The notes below the pieces were generated by a model that made no database searches, was not told where the DNA came from, and saw only the letters and a program-made list of their open reading frames with translations. DNA of 18,470 nucleotides from CAZUTO01 sp964623085. GTDB lineage: Bacteria; Pseudomonadota; Gammaproteobacteria; Pseudomonadales; GM7GCV1. Location: assembly GCA_964623085.1 (NCBI GenBank), contig CAZUTO010000031.1, positions 1-18,470 of the forward strand, written 5' to 3'. Numbering within the stretch: position 1 is the stretch's first letter; each line of letters starts with the position of its first letter. The position numbers were made by a program, and so were the translations under genes. Shown piece by piece: positions 15,308-18,470 of this stretch.

Positions 15308-15928
15308 TTATGTGTCGTTCAGTACGTTTCTAATGGCACTTATTTTTGCCATAGCACTGCTTTTATCAAGCTTGGGCTCAGTCTTTTCTTTGTCGCTGGC
15401 CAAGTGTTTTGGGATGGAAAGATGCGCGCCATTGCGCATTTCGTCAACCAACCTATTGTAATGATTCCTGAAGACCGGGAAGGCAGTAGATTCATTCGCG
15501 GAAGAAAGAAAGTACCAATCGCTGGCTTTACCAGCATGGTAGACCGCAGGGTGTGACCAAGCATATTGTGCTTTTGGGTTGGGTGCCCGACAGGCTTCTA
15601 GGTATGCACTATGCACATCAGGAGCCGCTTTCCCTTCGATAGACTCACAGAGACTGACCATTTTGTGCAAGGTCGGCAAAAAGTCGCTACCTTCGATAAT
15701 GCTTTTAGCTGCGGCCAAAATCGTTTGCGCATTAAAATTTTTGAGCCCTTCAAGCCACAGTTTCTTTACTGGATTGAGTGTGTCGGCATCGGGAAAAGCT
15801 TTGTAATACTGGTTATGAAAGTTGATTCTAAATAACCCGAAGACCTGATTGATAGCATCAATCAGATCGGCTGTGTCGGACTGTGCGGAATCAGCTTGCC
15901 CAGCTTCGGTCAGTGAGGTCTTCTGCAA
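15308..15928 (-). CDS. Lambda P-like replicative helicase-loader candidate
   Basis: The 206 residues have features I associate with the replication protein P family (phage lambda P, which loads DnaB): a helical core with A-F-P-D-A-D-T-L-N-P-V-K-K-L-W-L-E-G-L (about 44-62), F-L-P-T-L-H-K-M-V-S-L-C-E near 83-95, and S-H-P-A-V-Y-H-A-G near 125-133. No Walker A motif is present, so it is not a DnaC-type ATPase loader. The N-terminal 20 residues are polar and probably disordered. The start codon is a TTG at 15928 with only a weak AAGAG site; no ATG occurs before residue 90, so some non-ATG start is needed. It overlaps the end of the triple-DnaT gene by 38 bases, which suggests translational coupling and a shared job in primosome assembly. 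Family assignment is by eye and moderate. Confidence 0.6.
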   Translation of the reverse strand: MQKTSLTEAGQADSAQSDTADLIDAINQVFGLFRINFHNQYYKAFPDADTLNPVKKLWLEGLKNFNAQTILAAAKSIIEGSDFLPTLHKMVSLCESIEGKAAPDVHSAYLEACRAPNPKAQYAWSHPAVYHAGKASDWYFLSSANESTAFPVFRNHYNRLVDEMRNGAHLSIPKHLASDKEKTEPKLDKSSAMAKISAIRNVLNDT

Positions 15929-17060
15929 TGGTACGGTCTCTTGTGGCGCGCTGGCCCTGTTCTGAGTGTTTGAGTTTCCACTGTTGCTTCGCCCATTGTA
16001 AAAAGACGGTATTCCACGACGGCCTTAATTCGTTGCGATCGCGCCAATAGACGACAAAACTAGGTATGAGCGATTTGGCAAACTCCAGCTCTATGTGAGC
16101 AAGCTGCAATACATCATAGACTTCTGGCATGGGTTGCCAGTTGGGCTCGATAGGGCGAGGCTCCAAATCATTTTTTAGCTCATGCTGGCATTTCGCCCAT
16201 TGCCGTTTTACATGGCTAATAAAACGGGTGCTCCATGTATTGGAAAGCTCGCCTTTCTCCGACCAATACAATACAAATTCTGGCACCGCATCTTCGATAA
16301 AGTTTCTGTGTATGCCCGCTTGTATTTCTAAGATTTCGAGAGCATCTACCGAGGGCTGCCAGTTTTTATCAATAGTCTGCATTTCGTTTGCCCGGGTGGT
16401 CTTAATCGCCCAGCTAGGAATATCGATTTCCTTTTTCTCTCGATTGATGCGCGCTTCGTAGTCACGCCATTTACGCATGACGTGATTCGCGTAACGATTT
16501 CCCCACGCGTGGCGTGCTTCTCCTCGTTCGCTCCAATAGTGCAAAAACTCAGGCAAGCACTCTCGTGCAAAATTTTCGGGTACCCCTTGTTGCCCTAAGA
16601 GCCTCATAGCGCTTTCATCCGGTTCCCAGCTTGCGGTGATCGGTTTCGCTATATTTGCCTGACTAGGAATAGGTGCGCTTGTTGGAGAGGAAGTAGGTGA
16701 AGCCTGCGTATCGCTATTTTCGTTAAACGCGAAGCGTGCATACCCGCATTCACCAAGAGGGGGAGATGCCAACAAAATAATACCTTTTTGCCGCAGGTTT
16801 TCAGCAATGCGACCGATATCATTCCTAGACCAAAACGGTAGCTTCTTTTCTAAGTAATGGGCGTCGAGCTGATACCAGCTAAAATTACCCTGAGTTTCAG
16901 CGCTGTAGTCCTGCGAAGCCTCACTAAGACATTGCAGCAAGACAGCTTCTTCCAAGCCAATTGTCGCCGCGAGATCGGGCGAAAAGACAAACTGGCGACT
17001 TGGAATCAGTGAAGACATTATCCGTATACTGGCGCAAGAAGAAATGTGTGAAGGACGCAT
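15891..17060 (-). CDS. Primosomal protein with three tandem DnaT-like ssDNA-binding domains
   Basis: This 389-residue protein has an N-terminal helical, winged-helix-like part (about 15-113, S-R-Q-F-V-F-S-P-D-L then W-S-R-N-D-I-G-R-I), a Ser/Thr/Pro linker (115-140), and three copies of a module of about 54 residues at 145-198, 234-288 and 308-361. Each starts W-x-P, has F-x-x-x-x-x-P-x-F-x-x-Y-W near its middle and ends W-x-x-x-(F/Y)-x-x-x-x-x-x-x-W, the pattern of the DnaT ssDNA-binding domain. E. coli DnaT, which helps load DnaB during PriA-directed restart, has one such domain in 179 residues. The start at 17060 has AGGAG six bases upstream and is preferred over the ATG at 17018, which has only a GGA too close to it. 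A lambda P-like gene overlaps its end and radA diverges 49 bases away. The number of bound monomers is not predictable. Confidence 0.75.
   Translation of the reverse strand: MRPSHISSCASIRIMSSLIPSRQFVFSPDLAATIGLEEAVLLQCLSEASQDYSAETQGNFSWYQLDAHYLEKKLPFWSRNDIGRIAENLRQKGIILLASPPLGECGYARFAFNENSDTQASPTSSPTSAPIPSQANIAKPITASWEPDESAMRLLGQQGVPENFARECLPEFLHYWSERGEARHAWGNRYANHVMRKWRDYEARINREKKEIDIPSWAIKTTRANEMQTIDKNWQPSVDALEILEIQAGIHRNFIEDAVPEFVLYWSEKGELSNTWSTRFISHVKRQWAKCQHELKNDLEPRPIEPNWQPMPEVYDVLQLAHIELEFAKSLIPSFVVYWRDRNELRPSWNTVFLQWAKQQWKLKHSEQGQRATRDRTIAEDLTDRSWAS
17000..17030 (+). promoter_or_regulatory. Possible radA promoter inside the divergent gene
   Basis: TTGGAA at 17000-17005 and TATACT at 17025-17030 are separated by 19 bases, longer than ideal. 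The -10 is good and lies 79 bases before the radA GTG, within the start of the divergent primosomal gene. The 49-bp gap between the two start codons has no better candidate. Confidence 0.3.
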
Positions 17061-17109
17061 GCTACACTCCTGCGCTTTTTAGCGAAAGTGGATTTAACGG
17101 AACAATCTG

Positions 17110-18470
17110 GTGGCGAAATCTAAAACTGCCTTTGTCTGTAACGAATGCGGCTCTGACTACAGTAAGTGGCAGGGGCAGTGCGCGGATTGTGGTACTTGGA
17201 ATTCACTTTCCGAAATCCGCCTCGGCTCTGCTAAATCGGTAAAATCAGCGTCTCGGTCAGGTTTTGCCGGTGCCGCTGGCGCGCAAATCAAAAAACTCAG
17301 CGAAGTTGAATTAGAGCAAGCTGAGCGCCGTCCATCTGGTTTCAAAGAGTTGGATCGCGTACTCGGTGGTGGTCTGGTGCCGGGCTCTACGGTCTTGATC
17401 GGTGGTGAGCCGGGAGCGGGTAAAAGCACGCTGCTTCTGCAAGTCATGTGTACGCTCGCTGAAACAATGAACACGCTTTACTGCACGGGTGAAGAATCAC
17501 CACAGCAAGTGGCGATGCGTGCCCATCGGTTAGATCTAAACAGAGATAAACTGCAGATTTTAGCGGAGACCTCGCTTGAATCGCTCATGTTGCAAATCGA
17601 GCGAGAGAAGCCAGACATTCTTGTCGTGGATTCTATTCAGGTGATGCATCGCGAAGATATAAGCTCCGCGCCTGGGTCGGTATCCCAGGTTCGCGAATGC
17701 GCAGCTGATTTGGTGCGTATGGCGAAGCAGACTCAGACCATTCTTGTCATCGTCGGCCATGTCACTAAAGAAGGCAGTCTTGCTGGCCCCAAGGTGTTAG
17801 AACATATGATCGATTGCTCGATCATTCTCGACAGCTCCAGTGATTCTCGATTCCGCATGCTGCGCAGCCAGAAAAACCGCTTTGGTGCGGTGAACGAGCT
17901 GGGCGTATTTGCGATGACCGATACCGGCATGCGCGAGGTCAGCAATCCGTCGGCGATCTTTCTCAGCCGAGCCGAGGAAGAAGCGCCGGGAAGTTTGGTC
18001 ACCGTTACCTGGGAGGGAACGCGTCCGTTACTGATCGAGTTGCAAGCATTGGTGGACGAGACGCATTACAGCAATCCTCGCCGTGTGGTCGTTGGCCTAG
18101 ATCAAAATCGCCTCGCCATGCTTCTTGCGGCGCTGCATCGCCATGCGGGAATATCCGTGGCGGATCAAGATGTCTTTGCTAATGTAGTAGGCGGGGTCAA
18201 GGTAGCGGAAACCAGCGCGGATCTGCCATTGTTGCTCGCGTCACTTTCTAGCCTGCGTAACCGCCCTTTGTCTCACGATTTGGTAGCGTTTGGCGAGGTG
18301 GGGCTGTCAGGAGAAATTCGACCAGTCGCCAATGGACAGGACAGAATAAAGGAAGCCGCTAAGCATGGTTTTACCCGTGCGATTGTTCCTGCTGCTAATC
18401 AGCCAAAAGAGATACCCTCAGGTATGCAAGTGATTGGCGTAAAGACCCTATCGGAAGCGATTGAAGCAAT
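17110..18470 (+). CDS. radA: DNA repair protein RadA (C-terminus cut by the window)
   Basis: RadA (Sms) is a RecA-like branch-migration helicase for recombination intermediates. The frame is open from a GTG at 17110 to the right edge, 453 codons; E. coli RadA has 460, so only a few residues are missing. The N-terminal zinc finger has four cysteines, C-N-E-C (10, 13) and C-A-D-C (24, 27). Walker A is G-G-E-P-G-A-G-K-S-T (98-107), and the RadA-specific K-N-R-F-G motif is at 255-259. The Lon-like C-terminal domain shows R-R-V-V-V-G-L, A-D-Q-D-V-F-A-N-V-V-G-G-V-K and F-G-E-V-G-L-S-G-E-I-R-P-V. No frameshift is seen. The GTG start gives M-A-K-S-K as in the family and has a CGGA eight bases upstream. 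It is divergent from the triple-DnaT gene. Confidence 0.96.
   Translation, partial: MAKSKTAFVCNECGSDYSKWQGQCADCGTWNSLSEIRLGSAKSVKSASRSGFAGAAGAQIKKLSEVELEQAERRPSGFKELDRVLGGGLVPGSTVLIGGEPGAGKSTLLLQVMCTLAETMNTLYCTGEESPQQVAMRAHRLDLNRDKLQILAETSLESLMLQIEREKPDILVVDSIQVMHREDISSAPGSVSQVRECAADLVRMAKQTQTILVIVGHVTKEGSLAGPKVLEHMIDCSIILDSSSDSRFRMLRSQKNRFGAVNELGVFAMTDTGMREVSNPSAIFLSRAEEEAPGSLVTVTWEGTRPLLIELQALVDETHYSNPRRVVVGLDQNRLAMLLAALHRHAGISVADQDVFANVVGGVKVAETSADLPLLLASLSSLRNRPLSHDLVAFGEVGLSGEIRPVANGQDRIKEAAKHGFTRAIVPAANQPKEIPSGMQVIGVKTLSEAIEA

Noticed and set aside
15308..17060. Prophage remnant
   Set aside because: The DnaT-like and P-like genes recall phage replication modules, but no repressor, integrase, capsid or lysis gene adjoins them and housekeeping genes flank both sides.
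1..18470. CRISPR array, tRNA or rRNA gene, insertion sequence, integrase or attachment site
   Set aside because: No regular spaced repeats, cloverleaf sequence, transposase or recombinase motif was found on reading both strands by eye.

Overview
The window is chromosomal DNA of a gammaproteobacterium. ParE, ParC, RadA, MscL, YqiB, CpdA and WaaA all read as close relatives of the E. coli/Pseudomonas proteins, and the neighbourhood tolC / yqiB-cpdA / parE is a rearranged form of the E. coli block tolC-nudF-yqiB-cpdA-yqiA-parE. Base composition is moderate and there is no sign of phage, IS or plasmid DNA. A free-living, possibly marine, lineage is an inference only.

Layout. Positions 1-118 hold the 3' end of an unidentified plus-strand gene, facing a small DUF962/Mpo1-like membrane protein (128-430, minus). 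Positions 586-3360 hold a Fur-box-controlled ferric iron importer: lipid-anchored FbpA and a fused two-module permease FbpB, with no ATPase gene beside them. Next come the Kdo transferase waaA (3422-4705) and, convergent with it, tolC (4739-6127, minus). A palindrome-rich 274-bp divergent region separates tolC from yqiB-cpdA (6402-7643).

Positions 7700-12708 are the topoisomerase IV block: a candidate sigma70 promoter, parE, a small lipoprotein with a Cys-X4-Arg phosphatase-like signature, a 14-bp tandem repeat, parC from a forced TTG start, and a clear rho-independent terminator shared by position with the convergent mscL (12752-13150, minus).

Positions 13489-17060 hold five tightly packed minus-strand genes, probably one transcript: a primosomal protein with three tandem DnaT-type domains, a lambda P-like helicase-loader candidate overlapping it by 38 nt, a HupE/UreJ-type membrane protein, a membrane-anchored partner with clustered histidines, and a MaoC-type hydratase. 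A 338-bp gap with a long imperfect hairpin lies between this group and mscL. radA starts divergently at 17110 and runs off the right edge just short of its end.

Most of the window is conserved housekeeping DNA. The least expected parts are the triple-DnaT protein, the joining of replication-initiation genes to a HupE/anchor/MaoC group, and the phosphatase-like lipoprotein between the two topoisomerase IV subunits.
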